Origin: Sclerodactyla briareus
Taxonomy: Eukaryota > Echinodermata > Holothuroidea > Dendrochirotida > Sclerodactylidae
Length of the DNA: 64,000 bases
Assembly: GCA_026419785.1 (NCBI GenBank)
Contig: JAODTK010003298.1
Location: forward strand, 1-64,000
Reading direction: 5' to 3'
In this document: positions 11,273-22,540 of the stretch, one piece after another
Numbering within the stretch: the first letter of the stretch is position 1
Layout of the letters: each line of letters opens with the position of its first letter
Notes under the pieces: generated by a model
What the model was told of the DNA's origin: nothing
Databases searched by the model: none
What the model saw: only the letters and a program-made list of their open reading frames with translations
Position numbers and translations under genes: made by a program

Positions 11273-13051
11273 TCTGCCTGTAGGGAGGATAAACTGTCCT
11301 GCAGCTTAGCATCAATTCATTCTTCTATGACTCCGCATGTAGCGAACCCAGGGGAATATAAAATATGTCCCAAATGCTTGGTGAAATGAATGACAAACCG
11401 ACAGGCTCTAGTTGAACAGTTCTAAAAATTAGTTTTGGTTGTGAGTGCAAGTTGTTTGAGTGGAACTAATGCCTATGTACTCAGTTAGGGAAATTGGCTA
11501 CTATAGTTAGGCAGCTGCATCATGCCATCAGTTGGTTCTCATAGGCTAGGTAATGGATGGCCTGCATTTAACCACTACAGAAAGCTCTCAAAGAGCTATT
11601 TCTGACTGCGACTGAAGTGGAAAGGCCTGTACATCATACATGTCATATGACAACCGCTTTGTCATACAAGGAACTTTTGTTTGCGAATTTGGACGGAATG
11701 CGCAGCAGAGATAGTTCAGAATGAATACGTTGTATGTTATTGTTGGGTTTTGAGAAAATATTGGGTGAAGCCTAGAGAGCCCCAAGAGCCTGTCAATGCT
11801 TGAAACGGATATCCTTGTGTCAGCTACACTGGGTCATAAGCCATTGACCCAGAGCTTTCACAGCTCAAGTCACATGACTTTGCAACAGAACCTGGTCACT
11901 CAGCAACAGTGACCCGAGTGGCTGCGACCCATAGCAACAGCATTTTCAAGAACCCAAGTTACTGTAACGTTGATAGGCTTCTGCATACTAATGAATGGCT
12001 AGAGTTAGTCATCCAGCCAATCAGACTCCAGTATTTGCAATAATGAATAGAATTTTTGATTGTAGAATTATCCATGAATCACATGGTATGGTGACTAAGT
12101 GTTCTCTAATCGCACAATGATGTACAGTTCGTCGACCACTCAGTTAATTGCGTATCTCATACTTCTTTGCCCCGAACCGATGCTGCCCTCAGATTCAGGG
12201 GTTATACCATGATAGGGCCCATAGATGGTCCCCTTTGCCAGAACAGTAGCCTGCCTGTAATTCTACCCAAACAGTATCAATTTTGAAATAATTTGCCCAA
12301 GGATAGACAAGCACTTACCTCGGTATCCCAAAGGAGAGTGCTCAGAACTTTGTTTTGTTGAGCCTGTGTGGTTTGCTTTCACTCGCACGATTCATGAGCT
12401 CACCTCGGCCTTCATGTGGCTGTTGGGGATCAGTCGTGGAATCACTAAGCTTTTCGCTTCATGGTTCTCATGTCATCCCCCCCCCCCCTAGTTCATTTCT
12501 TCACCTGGCATGCATACACAAAGGTGGGACCGAGTTAGGACTCTAATTTACCAGAGCGCTCGGGGTTTGTGGTTAATCCACATGATATTGCACTCCTAGG
12601 CAGTGAATTCTGTTGCTGAAAGCTACTAACCAATTTATTGTAGTGCTATTCCATAATTTTTTATAGCATTCCTCCAACTCGATGGCTCCTGTTTAGCTCT
12701 CCTATCGCACTATTCCATTTTGGCCACACAGTTCCAGAAAGATATTTAGCTATTATCCTCACAATATTTGATATCGTTGCAGCTCAATCTCTTGTTCACT
12801 ATGTCACTATTTATTCCTCACAGCTAGCTCAATGACTGTTTCACTACTGCACTGTTTAATCTTGACCCTGTCTTCTATAGAGATCCAGTTTATTCTTGCT
12901 CCATGTAGTGCTGTCTATCCATTGTTTCTATCTTTATGACACATGTTCACTACTGCACTGTTTAATCTTGGTCTTGTCTAAAAGTTCCAGAAGAATTCTA
13001 GTTATTCCCATTCCATGTGATGACATTTATCTATTGTTCATATCTCTGCAG
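11273..13051. other. Intron, no gene seen
   Basis: A C-run lies at 12,477-12,489. Near 12,780-13,040 there are two degenerate copies of a segment with TTCACTACTGCACTGTTTAA and CTTG. Nothing coding was recognised before the acceptor TATCTCTGCAG. Confidence 0.4.
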
Positions 13052-13153
13052 CTCAACGACACACTCACTGTTGCCATTTTCAATCTCGGCCATGTCTACA
13101 AGCTGCAGGGAGACCTTGAGAAAGCCATCGAACAGTTTGAGAATTTTGTGAAG
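13052..13153 (+). CDS. TMTC3-like exon, TPR
   Basis: This is a 102-base exon in phase 0, with acceptor TATCTCTGCAG and donor GTAAGC. It encodes LNDTLTV, then AIFNLGHVYKLQGDLEKAI and EQFENFVK, one complete TPR equivalent to [20 protein letters not shown] of TMTC3. No frame problem is present, which makes it the cleanest exon of the set. Confidence 0.9.
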
Positions 13154-13261
13154 GTAAGCACTTGCTCAATGCACTTCTTGTGTTTCGTTAATAACATATG
13201 TTATCACATAATCATAAATTGCCTCTCCAATAAAGTGTTGTGGTTCATCACAGATGTCATT

Positions 13262-14355
13262 TGGGACAGACATGCTCTTTGGCAATCTCAGACTACACTG
13301 CCATTACCTGCAGCGTCCTAGTAGGGCTAGGGCAGGTCCTAGTAGGGCTTGGGCAGGTCCTAGTAGGGCTAGGGAAGGTCCTAGTAGGGCTTGGGCAGGT
13401 CTAGTAGGGCTTGGGCAGGTCCTAGTAGGGCTTGGGCAGGTCCTAGTAGGGCTTGGGCAGGTCCTAGTAGGGCTTGGGCAGGTCCTAGTAGGGCTTGGGC
13501 AGGTCCTAGTAGGGCTAGGGCAGGTCCTAGTAGGGCTAGGGCAGGTCTAGTAGGGCTTGGGCAATGCAGATGAGAATATCATGCTTAGTCTGACAATCTG
13601 TTTATATCTAGTCTTAGCTGACTGAGCCTAACTGAACCCGAATGAATCTTATAGGTGAGGGAGGGGGGTGGGGGAGGAACCCTCTGAGTGGAAACTTACC
13701 TCTTAGAAAAATAATATGTTCCCTCACAGGGACAGTAGGGTTGATTTATCTGTCGATTTTTCATTCATTCCCTATTTGGGCACTTAAGAGGTGAAATCTT
13801 GGTTAGCCAGTGATGCTAATTCACCCGAGGCCCTCATGAAACAATGTTGTTCTGATGATCTGAACCAGACAGGCTCTTTGGTAATGTTAGAATACACTGC
13901 CATCTCCCTGCAGGTCCTTGTAGCGCTGGGGCAATGCAGATGAGAGTATCATGCTTAAGGGTTCCCAGGATTCAGATGTCCGACAATCTGTCTATATGTA
14001 GTCTGGAGCTTTGCTGACTGAGCCTTATACTGAACCCAGATGGATCTTATAGGTTAAGAGGTGAATAGGGGTAGCTGGAACCTCTGAAATCCACCTTCCC
14101 AGGATGCAACAGTAATAAGGCTACTTGTGTACACCAGACCATGGTCATTGACCAAACTACCTTTGCGACAGCCTCCGAAAATTGCCAAGATAAGTAGATC
14201 TGACCCCCTCCACGAAAACATGTCCCTCTCATAGGATAACAGACCTGGTCCATGCAAGACTGAGGTCACTTTGTCATCCGTTTTCCTGTTCTTCATTCAT
14301 TTCCTATTTGAAAACTTGAGGGGTGAAATCCTGGTTAGCTGTGATGCTCATTTTG
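13262..14355. repeat. Tandem segmental duplication (13,262-13,830 and 13,865-14,355)
   Basis: Both halves contain, in order: a CTCTTTGG...CACTGCCAT segment, GCAATGCAGATGAGA.TATCA, GACAATCTGT.TATAT, GCTGACTGAGCC, a CTTATAGGT block, CATTCAT.TCCCTATTTG and GGTGAAATC.TGGTTAGC. The first half differs by carrying an expanded 21-bp array. Confidence 0.75.
13318..13566. repeat. Minisatellite, 21-bp unit, about 12 copies
   Basis: The unit is GGTCCTAGTAGGGCTTGGGCA with a T/A change (GCTTGG versus GCTAGG) and a few one-base losses. Its period is a multiple of three, so it gives repetitive open frames that are not genes. The paired duplicate at about 13,910 has a single diverged unit. Confidence 0.95.
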
Positions 14356-14784
14356 ACCCAGATTACAATGTGCAAAGGGAATTATAAAACAAAATGAGGA
14401 AAGTAATTGGCTAAAAGATAACAAGTGAAATGAAGAAAAGATTCACTTTGCAAAACACAGTAACAAGTAGGTACGCTCTTCAGGTGAGACGTATGAAGCT
14501 GGCTAATGATGTGACACTTTAGCATACGGATGGTAGCTCGCTCCAAATCCTTGGCACTGATATACGAGAAAGATTTGATTCTATACTGGGCATTCCTTCC
14601 CACCAAGAAAAAGGGATTTGTGTAATGCTATACTGCAGTGGGGTGCTGTGTACCAGTCTGGGTTGCCAGTGGTAGGACGGTTGACTGACAAGAAGTAATG
14701 AAAAATGACAGTTTTCACATTTCAAAACCACAATCTACAAGAAATTCCTACAAAGGCTGATGGGTGGATGCCGAAGTGGCATCC

Positions 14785-15262
14785 ACTTACACAGAATGAC
14801 ACACGAGAGGGGAATGTGAATGCAGCACATTACTGAGCTGTCTGTATGATTGAGATGCCATCTGAAATTTGCCGTGGACTTTGGAGAGGAGTCGCTCGTA
14901 ATACCAACAGATCATATGAGTGAGGTGAACGTGGCCATACTCGCGGTCAGCAGTTATCACCAACTGAGAAGGATCTTTCAACCACTGATTTGCTGGACAC
15001 TCCCAGTCACAATTTTCCAGGCACCAAGGGTATAAGCTAACCCCCTCTTGTTCAGAGAGTGGTGCCTGCAGAAGTGGGAGCTCGAGTCTGTGGACGAACT
15101 GGGCAGAAGTGCAGCATTCACATTTTCGCGGATGGGTCCATGCAGTATACTTTTACAACAGGGTTGACACATTTCAGATGGTAATATATTACAGAGCCAC
15201 ATCCTGATGTCCTGGACTGTCCACGTCTTCCTTGACAACTCCCTCAAGAAACACAATATTTA
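14785..15262 (-). CDS. Unrecognised Cys-rich coding-like segment
   Basis: Read on the minus strand, an open frame from about 15,256 gives WTVQDIRMWLCNILPSEMCQ, PCCKSILHGPIREN and later HFCRHHSLNKRG. After one probable one-base shift near 15,030 the next frame gives YPWCLENCDWECPANQWLKD, LVITADREYGHVHLTHMICW and HGKFQMASQSYRQ, ending at a stop near 14,787. Cys and His spacing (C-x2-CC, C-x3-C-x3-C) and the sustained amino-acid character look coding. It lies in the intron between the 13.05-13.15 and 16.08 kb exons, opposite to the host gene, so it may be a nested gene, a retained pseudogene or part of a transposon protein. I do not recognise the family. Confidence 0.4.
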
Positions 15263-16074
15263 TTAATATACAATACTAGCCAGTTTGCCGTCAACATGAT
15301 TGCAGGTGTCTTGATGTTGGATAATTTGCTTCCTGAACAGGATCTGCCGCCTGCAAACCAGAGTTTCAACAGCGTTGCGAGAAAGAACTGAGAATGTATT
15401 TGTGCGGACAATTATAACAAAAATGTACACTTAGAGTGACGCACAATGAGGCGTTCATAGCCAAATGCGCATTGCGTATCATCAGGTATCGCCAACAATC
15501 GTGACAAATACACACACGTGATACATCATATGTGCATTATTTTGTGCAGGTGTCCAGTCGTTTAGTAACCCACCCAGTCAGTGTACTTGGACGTCATTCA
15601 GAAATATTCCTAGGTTTGATAGGTAACTCTATAAAGGTGTATTTCAAAGTCATTTCCACAACTAATGCTTATAGTAAGTATTGAATGAATTTTACTTGTA
15701 AAGGGTTCCATCGTAAAGGAATTATGTATAATAGGAGATCATGGAATTCAGAGCCAAAGCTTTTCTAGCCTTCCCCCTATTGGTCGAGTTAGTAGAACTG
15801 GCTAGAGCATGTTACCTATGAAGAGGAAGAGGTAACATACCCCTCCCTCTTACAGAAAAACCACCTGTCAATTTCACATCCTGTGACGTGTGTGTGTGAC
15901 ATGTTATTCAACGCTATCTAGCCTGTTGTTTGTCCTTCTGTCTCTATCTTGCAGGACAATCTGTGGTCCTATTGCTGGATATTGTGGTTATCTAGTGTTG
16001 ACCCTTCCTGCCCCAAGAACTGGATAATTAAACTCATGTTACTGTTTCATATTAATTATTCATTTTCTTAACAG

Positions 16075-16159
16075 TTAAAGAACGACAGTATCAATGCTTG
16101 GTTGTTTACTAGGAGACCTGTACGTCAATCACAGGAAAGACTATGATGCAGCCTGGAAG
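16075..16159 (+). CDS. TMTC3-like exon, TPR
   Basis: The acceptor CATTTTCTTAACAG gives LKNDSINAW. After one missing base near 16,100 the frame continues as LLGDLYVNHRKDYDAAWK and ends at donor GTGAGT. This matches [20 protein letters not shown] of TMTC3. Confidence 0.8.
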
Positions 16160-17679
16160 GTGAGTTTGGGGTTGCCAAATGGTTGCAAGGTTGATGCCTA
16201 TTTTGCTATACTTTTGTATGGTCCGTTGTCTCGGAACTCTCAAGTCTATCGTGGCCAATGCTTCCAAAAAGTTGGGTTTCCTATTTCGTGCCAGAAAATA
16301 CCTTACGTCTCATAAGTTACTTCTGCTTTTCGATACCCAAATTGGCTCCACCAAGGAATATTGGGTAGTTCATGGGATCGGGCTCCGTCATTGGCCCTCG
16401 AGTCCCTGGATGTATACAGATAAAGGCTATCTTCCCTTATCAGTGTACAACACTATATATATCACATATCCTTGTCTGGGGGACTAAAGTTATATGTTGT
16501 GCCTGATATTTGGAAGCAGTACCTCACTTTGTGTTGGAGGCGGGCCAAAGCATCTCTCAAACCCTGATGCTATAAACCTCCTATCTCAGCAAAACTCCTT
16601 CCAGTTTGGGTGTTCTTTCATTTGATCAAATTCCTACGGGTTTCAGTAGGGCTCAAATTAGATACTGGTTGCAATGATCATGGATGAGCACTCACCTTCT
16701 AGCTATTCTCGACTAGTGGTCAGATGATGATGAGGCGGAGGTGTATCCTGCTCCAGGGACCGCCATGTCACATCCCCTTCGAATGGACGATCAGTGAACT
16801 CCGGGATCTGACCAGTTTCTCAGAACCAGGGGGAGCGGAAGTTCAAAGTTCACGCCACTGACAGGACTTATTGCAAATAATCCATCACAAACCGTTGGGT
16901 GACTGCTAGCTGGTATTCGACCCCGAATGCCCCACTCTGCCATTCTCTTGCCAGAGTAGGCAAATCTAGCAGCTGATGGAATCATCAGCTAGGGTCCATC
17001 ACCGAACGGTTGGCAAAAATGGTAGAGTGTAGGCCTCAAATTTGATTGGGTCATACCAAAGAAAAATGGTATCGTTGCCATAGAGCTTTTCGCTCAACAA
17101 GAGTTGGAGCAGGGACAAACGAGAGGTAGCAAGTTTGCATTCTGGGTGTGATTCGCCCACACCCCCGTCCCCCACACAAAGAGGTATTGCCCTGATCCGT
17201 GTACCTGGTGAAGGACTTGCAGCTGACAATAAGTGCAGTATCCAGGTCTGCACCCCTTGCTGGGGGGCCTAAAAATAGGTTTGAAGAATCCTCGCTGCTG
17301 GTCAAGTATAACTATAAAAAGAGAGGAAAACTATATATTGTTCTGAGCAACTTGTATATCAGATCAGCCCATCCTCCTGAACACAGCTATCATCACCACG
17401 ATGGAACACGCTTTGTAAACTCAGGCCCAAGTCTTCCGTTACATAGGCTGGACTCTTAGCTGGGGAGATTTAAATCTCATTAAAAATAGTCCAACCACCC
17501 CTCATATTTTCAGGGGTGAGCCCATGTGACCACCCCAACGTTGAGCATTCATTCTCATAGTCTTCCAGACCCCTCCCCACTGGCAAAAATATATAGCTTG
17601 GAACGGATTGTTTTGTTTTGTTTGTAGTCCCGTCGGGTTTCGAGGTTGTATTAATTGTATTGTACTCATTCTCCTGCAG
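16160..17679. other. Last intron, no gene seen
   Basis: Several short open frames occur on both strands between 16,180 and 17,800, but none resembles a known family. The acceptor for the last exon is a CT-rich tract ending CTCCTGCAG. Confidence 0.4.
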
Positions 17680-17896
17680 TGTTTTGAGGAGGCGAAGCGC
17701 GTCTCTCCAGACAGCCTACAGATCGACCACAACTTCTGTGTCATCATGGTGAAGAGGCGAGCGCAGCTGCAAGAAGCAAAAGCCTGCTTCGAGGCCCTCG
17801 TAGACAGAGATTAGACGATCCGTGAAAGAAAACCTGAACAAGCTCGAGGCTCTGATGGCAAAGGGCAAGGAGGAAAGCCTTATTGATGACCTTTAA
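17680..17896 (+). CDS. TMTC3-like last exon, C-terminus
   Basis: The exon starts CFEEAKRVSPDSL, then IDHNFCVIMVKRRAQLQEA and CFEALVDRD, matching [20 protein letters not shown] and the following repeat of TMTC3. A frame change near 17,812-17,825 leads to VKENLNKLEALMAKGKEESL and a TAA at 17,894-17,896. The KENLxKLxxL tail is also seen at the end of other TMTC proteins. Confidence 0.85.
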
Positions 17897-17988
17897 TAGT
17901 CAGTCCTTCTCTACAAACTGTTATCAAGAGTTTACACGATCATTTGACAGTGTTGGTGCTTTCATATTTCCCGCCATTATTGGGCACT

Positions 17989-17994
17989 AATAAA
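17989..17994 (+). terminator. Poly(A) signal AATAAA of the TMTC3-like gene
   Basis: AATAAA lies 93 bases after the stop codon and is followed by A and T runs. The position suits a short 3' UTR of about 100-120 bases. No other signal is nearer. Confidence 0.6.
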
Positions 17995-18009
17995 AAAAAT
18001 CTTTTTTTT

Positions 18010-19872
18010 TATTTGATTTGATGCCTCTGGGATACTGATAACATAGTTCATGGTTGATCCTTGCTACTTTGGTTGATGCTGACGAGCATCCACTCTGGGC
18101 ACATGGTCACAGTTTATTTTCATAGGTTACATACTAAGGAAATTATTTCTGTGAGATGCCTGCATGCATTGACTTCATTCTCCGAGCAGTGCCAGCCTGT
18201 GAAATATAAATGCATAACAGGCGAACTAGGAGTGTTGGATGGACATCCATAAATTATAAAAGTTGTGAAACTATCTGTTACAAATGGTATAGGAATAGCC
18301 AAATGAAGTTCACATTGGACTATCAATCATGGAAATTGTAGAATGGAGTTCAATTTGAATTATTTTTTGCAAACTTTTTCAACAATCTCATATGATGCAA
18401 TAATACTTTATATTACACAATTACATTATGGCACCTGTACACCAAATCTGAATACCACTATAATAGTATTTTATGAATGTCCGTATGTTCGATCAATGCA
18501 GATGGCCCTACTGTCGATAAGTGTTGTATAAACATAAGAGTACCTCAATGTATATGGGTAAAACATTTATTTGTCAGACTAGTAGCTCCTGTGAATGATT
18601 GCTAGCAAAATCTCAAATTTTCAAACCCCTTTACCATTTTGAAATATTGCAAGCTGTAATAATATTCAATACGTTACAGCTTATGCCCATGGTTTAAAGT
18701 ACCCTCCAGGGGACTGGCCTGTGTGACAACTCTGATACAGCAAGGGAGCAATTATACAAAGATTCCAATAGAAGTGATATGGACTGAGATTAATTTTGCC
18801 TTGCAACTATTTGTTCGGGCAACAAAATAGTAGCAAAGGGGGACCCCCTGTGGCGTTCAGAAGTGGTAAATAAAACAAGGTTTTGCTGAAATATTCGGGG
18901 AAATTCCCAGGATAACATTCATGTAAAATATTATATCCAACAACTTTTAAAAATCAAAACATTTTTTAAAAATCATTTTGGTTATTTGATAGTTTTTGAA
19001 ATTGGGCATTTGGTATCTGATAGTTCATTAAGAAATGTTCTTATCAATGGGTGCTTCCTGAAATTGGTGCTGCTATGTAGGTTATTGTATAGCGGGGATT
19101 CTTGGACAAAAGTTGAGGAGTTTGATAGACCTATCTCAGTCAGGCTACCAAAACTGCGGTAGACAAGAAATCCGATTACAATTTGCGTCCACTATCAGTT
19201 GTGATAACGGTGTGAGTGTATGTGAAGCATAGGATGGATTGTGAAAATGGGGTTAGTAAGGTGGTTTAGGTGGCAATCCACGGGTCCGTGGAGGGGGGAA
19301 GTTGGCCTCATCCCTGGCCTGGGACCCCCCTCCCCCAACTAAAATCTGCTGGCCTAATTATTGGAATATTCAATCTTTCAACCCTTGCAGTATTATCAAC
19401 TATTCATTGCACTCATTCACTACCCGTAGAGGCTACTGCCAATCCCCATATTCACCTATAGGACACATGACACAGCACAATGCAAAAATTGCAAGCATGT
19501 ACATGTATTGAGGTGGGTTGTTTCGCAAATCTAGTACATATCTATACTGCCAAGAATAAAATCGGATTTTGACATTGTCACGAATATTTACAACACACTA
19601 AATATTTAAGACATGTTCCTTATATTTCTACAATGTGACATAATTAACAGGACACTAACAAGTTAATGCGACACTATTCTATGTAAATTTGAGTCATGTC
19701 GTAATTAATCCTCAGTGAAAATACCCGAAATTGTACATTGGGTGTGTATTAATTCTCTATTGTTATATTCATGTCGCGCACATATCTAGCAATCCGACAG
19801 TTTAGAGATTATTTTCTTGGAGTGGATTATAAAAGACTCGTAAATAATTAAATGTCCTAAATAATTTAGAAC
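18010..19872. other. Intergenic, no gene seen
   Basis: AT-rich sequence with only short open frames and no recognised protein, repeat array or RNA gene. Confidence 0.5.
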
Positions 19873-21329
19873 ACGGGAAATCTATCTCATTATTAAACTT
19901 ACCCCACAATGACTATGACACCCCACCCCCCTGCCACGTCGAGCTTCTGGCACCCATTACCACAAATGCGGGTTGGCCACCCCATCGCACTTCTCTTTTG
20001 CCAGGCAGTTTGTCTAGTTCGTCGAGTGTTTGGCTCTAAGATTTTCCGCCCAAAAATCGTTCCTAGTATCGTTATTCTGGCTTTCTGTCATCTGTTCTTA
20101 CGGTGGCTGGAATTTGTCAGGTTTTAGTCACCCTTCGTCCAAGTATCTCTTCACTGACGTGAGTTTTGAAAGGTTTTTGTCTCTCTCTACCGCCGTTCCC
20201 TGCGCGGGCGTTAGCCTAGCTCCTACCTAGCTCGTAGTGTTTTGTGTACGCAGCTGAGGCCCTAACAATTATATGCGGTACAGGCTAGTGCCTGGACCGC
20301 CGCCGCTTCTTTGTCTTCAGGTTTCATTCCGAGCACTACCCTCTACCCTTCCCTCCCCGTCCCGCCCTGCCCTGCCCCTGGGTTTCCCGTTCTCCTTCCC
20401 TTCCCCGGGTTTTTGGGGACCTTTTAGGGCCCCCTGTTTGGTTGTTTGGCCTTGCAGCGGGGCGGGGAGCGAGAGGAGAATTTTCGTTAAAAAGAGCTCC
20501 GCTCGGGGGAATTCGGAAACTTTCCTCGGGGGCTCGCGGCCGAAATATGGTCGTGTGTCATTCTCCGTCTAGATTTTTTGAGTTTTTCTATGGAGGAGCT
20601 TCCAAAATCTTCGTGTAGAGTAACAAGATTTTTGGCCATGGGAGGCTTGTTTTGAATCAAGTAATTCCATTTCCCCACGGAAAAATTCCAGCACACAGCT
20701 CATTGTGCTGTGGACGTCATGCATCACCGAGCGTTGGATACCGGGACGTTCGTGGCTATGTGGACCGTCAGTATTACCGCGGTAGTTAGGTTACCCGACC
20801 TTGGATACCGGATACTGGTCCGGGTTGGCTCGTGGAGCCGGGGTTAATTGCCGCGGCGGGTGTTGGATGTTCTGTTCGCGTATACGGGTGCGCCGGTGGC
20901 TCAACGGGCCCTGGGGAAATATACCCCACTCAGGGCCTGTGATACCGCGGCCCTTCGAACCAGAATCGGGACCGAACAGATGCCGTCCGCGCACTCCAAC
21001 AACCGGCGACTTCATGGTGCAAAGCCCAACGGCTACGGGAGATGGATCACCAGTCCAGGACGATGTCCGTCGGGACCACGGCCTCCAGGAAGATGCTAGA
21101 GAGTGGCAAGCCTTGGTCCAGGCGCCGCGTGCGCGAGAGCCGAGGCGAGGACCGGGTCATGGCCCCGGTGCGGCTGGCATATAGCTCTTAGGCCCCAGGG
21201 GGAATCTCCACAGTGTGTTGCCTGTTGCGTCGGGGCCCCTCTGCGGGCGGACAGCCCATCCGCCGCGGCATGGTCATTCCGCCTCGGGGGAGTGGAGCTG
21301 GGCGACGGTCGCCCGGCGTGGCCTGGCTT

Positions 21330-22540
21330 TGAGAGCCCCAGAGAGCCGACCCACGGTGGAAAGAGCCGGTTAGAGACGACCCACGGCTCGGGTAGAGCCG
21401 ACCCACGGCCGGGGGGAGCCGGGGCCAACGGCGGTGGAGCCGGGGCCACGGCTCGGTGGAGCCGAGGCCAGGGGATCGGAAGAGCTTGACCCCGGGCTCG
21501 GAAAGAGACGGCCGAAGCCGACCCACGGCTAGGTAGAGCCGACCACGGATCGGTAGAGCGACCCACGGCTCCGGTGGAAGCAAAGGGCCAAGGCTCGAAG
21601 AGCGGCCGCGGACTCGGAAGAGCCGGCCCACTGCTGGAAAGAGCCGGCCAAGGCCGGCAAAAGGGGGAAGAACCGGCAACGGCTCGGTGGAGCGCGGCCA
21701 CGCTCGGAAGAGCCAGGCACGGTCCGAAAGAGCCGGCCCCCGGCTCGGCAGGCGCGGGCGCCATGGCTCGGAAGAAGAGACGGGCCATGGCTTGGAAAGC
21801 CGGGGCCACGGCTCGGAAGAGCGGCCCACGCCTCGGCAGAGCAGACCCACGGCTCGGCTCAGTGGGATTACGGCTCGGTCGAGCCGACCCACGGCTGGTA
21901 GAGCCGGGCCAAGGCTCGGAAGAGCCGGACCACGGCGCGGTAGAGCAGGAACAAGGATCGGGCTGAGGGGGAGCGCGGTAGATGCCGATCCACGGCTCGG
22001 CGAGCCTGGCCACAGCGGAGCCGACCCACGGCTCGTATATGCCGGGTTATATGACTCGGCAAGAAGGCGACCCACGGTTGACAAGGCCGGACAAAAGGCT
22101 CGGAAGAGCCGGCCCACAGCTCGGCGGAGCGAGCCCGGCAGGCAGCGCCGAACCCAGGCTCCGTAGATGCCGGTCCCAATGGCTGGCAGGGCCGACCCAC
22201 GGCTTGGCAGGAACCTACCAACGGCTTGGCAGAGCTACCCATGGCTCGGTAAAGCCGGCCACAGGCTCGGTGGGAGCCGCCGGTCAATGAATAGGTTAGA
22301 GCCAACCCGCGGCACAGCAGAGCCGGCCCATGGCTCAGCAGAGCCAACCCATGGCTCAGCAGAGCCAACTGCGGCGGAAGGGTCCTTTATTATGTCCCTA
22401 AGGGAGTCACCGCGGAACCACACGGCGACATCAAGAGACTCACCAGGTCGGCGTGCGGCTCGGCGGGCCCACGGTGAACTGTACCGAGGCTGCCAGGCCG
22501 ACCCGGCTCAGTTGTGTGGCCTCAGAGCCGATCCAGGGCT
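21330..22540. repeat. GC-rich array of hairpin units, about 22 bp
   Basis: The basic unit is close to CCCACGGCTCGGTAGAGCCGA. CGGCTC and GAGCCG flank a GGTA-like loop, so each unit can fold on itself. Roughly 50 units are present, heavily degenerate, with the loop and spacer varying (GGAAGAGCCGGCC, GGTGGAGCCGGGG). The two long minus-strand open frames of about 305 codons here reflect lack of stops in GC-rich repeats. Confidence 0.8.

Larger units (their letters stand above)
1954..17994 (+). other. TMTC3-like gene, C-terminal TPR half (gene span)
   Basis: TMTC proteins are endoplasmic reticulum membrane O-mannosyltransferases that modify cadherins; a multi-pass N-terminal half is followed by a lumenal array of TPR repeats. 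Eight exons in this span translate into TPR-like pieces that follow, in order, the TPR region of human TMTC3 as I recall it: a WNNVGH block, a GAWIN-type helix, an RxxPxxxxAYINLGDLL repeat, and near the end a KDYDAAWKCFEEA block, a HNFCVIMV block and a KENLNKLEALM tail. The catalytic half is missing and should lie upstream. Frames shift by one base inside several exons and exon 3 has an in-frame TGA, while most splice sites are canonical. That fits sequencing indels in a live gene better than an old processed pseudogene, but a decaying unprocessed copy is possible. TMTC3 is the best guess among the four paralogues. Confidence 0.8.

Noticed and set aside
10724-11315. Repetitive protein with ARELAVAGFTT units
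   Set aside because: It is a 33-bp minisatellite; the period is a multiple of three, so both strands give open repeats.
13254-13573. Repetitive protein in the 21-bp array
   Set aside because: Two plus-strand frames are open simultaneously and the array is intronic, so this is a period effect.
21096-22117. Two long overlapping minus-strand open frames of about 305 codons
   Set aside because: They lie wholly in the GC-rich hairpin-unit array, where stops are rare in every frame; the translations are low-complexity repeats of Pro, Ser, Arg and Gly in two frames at once.
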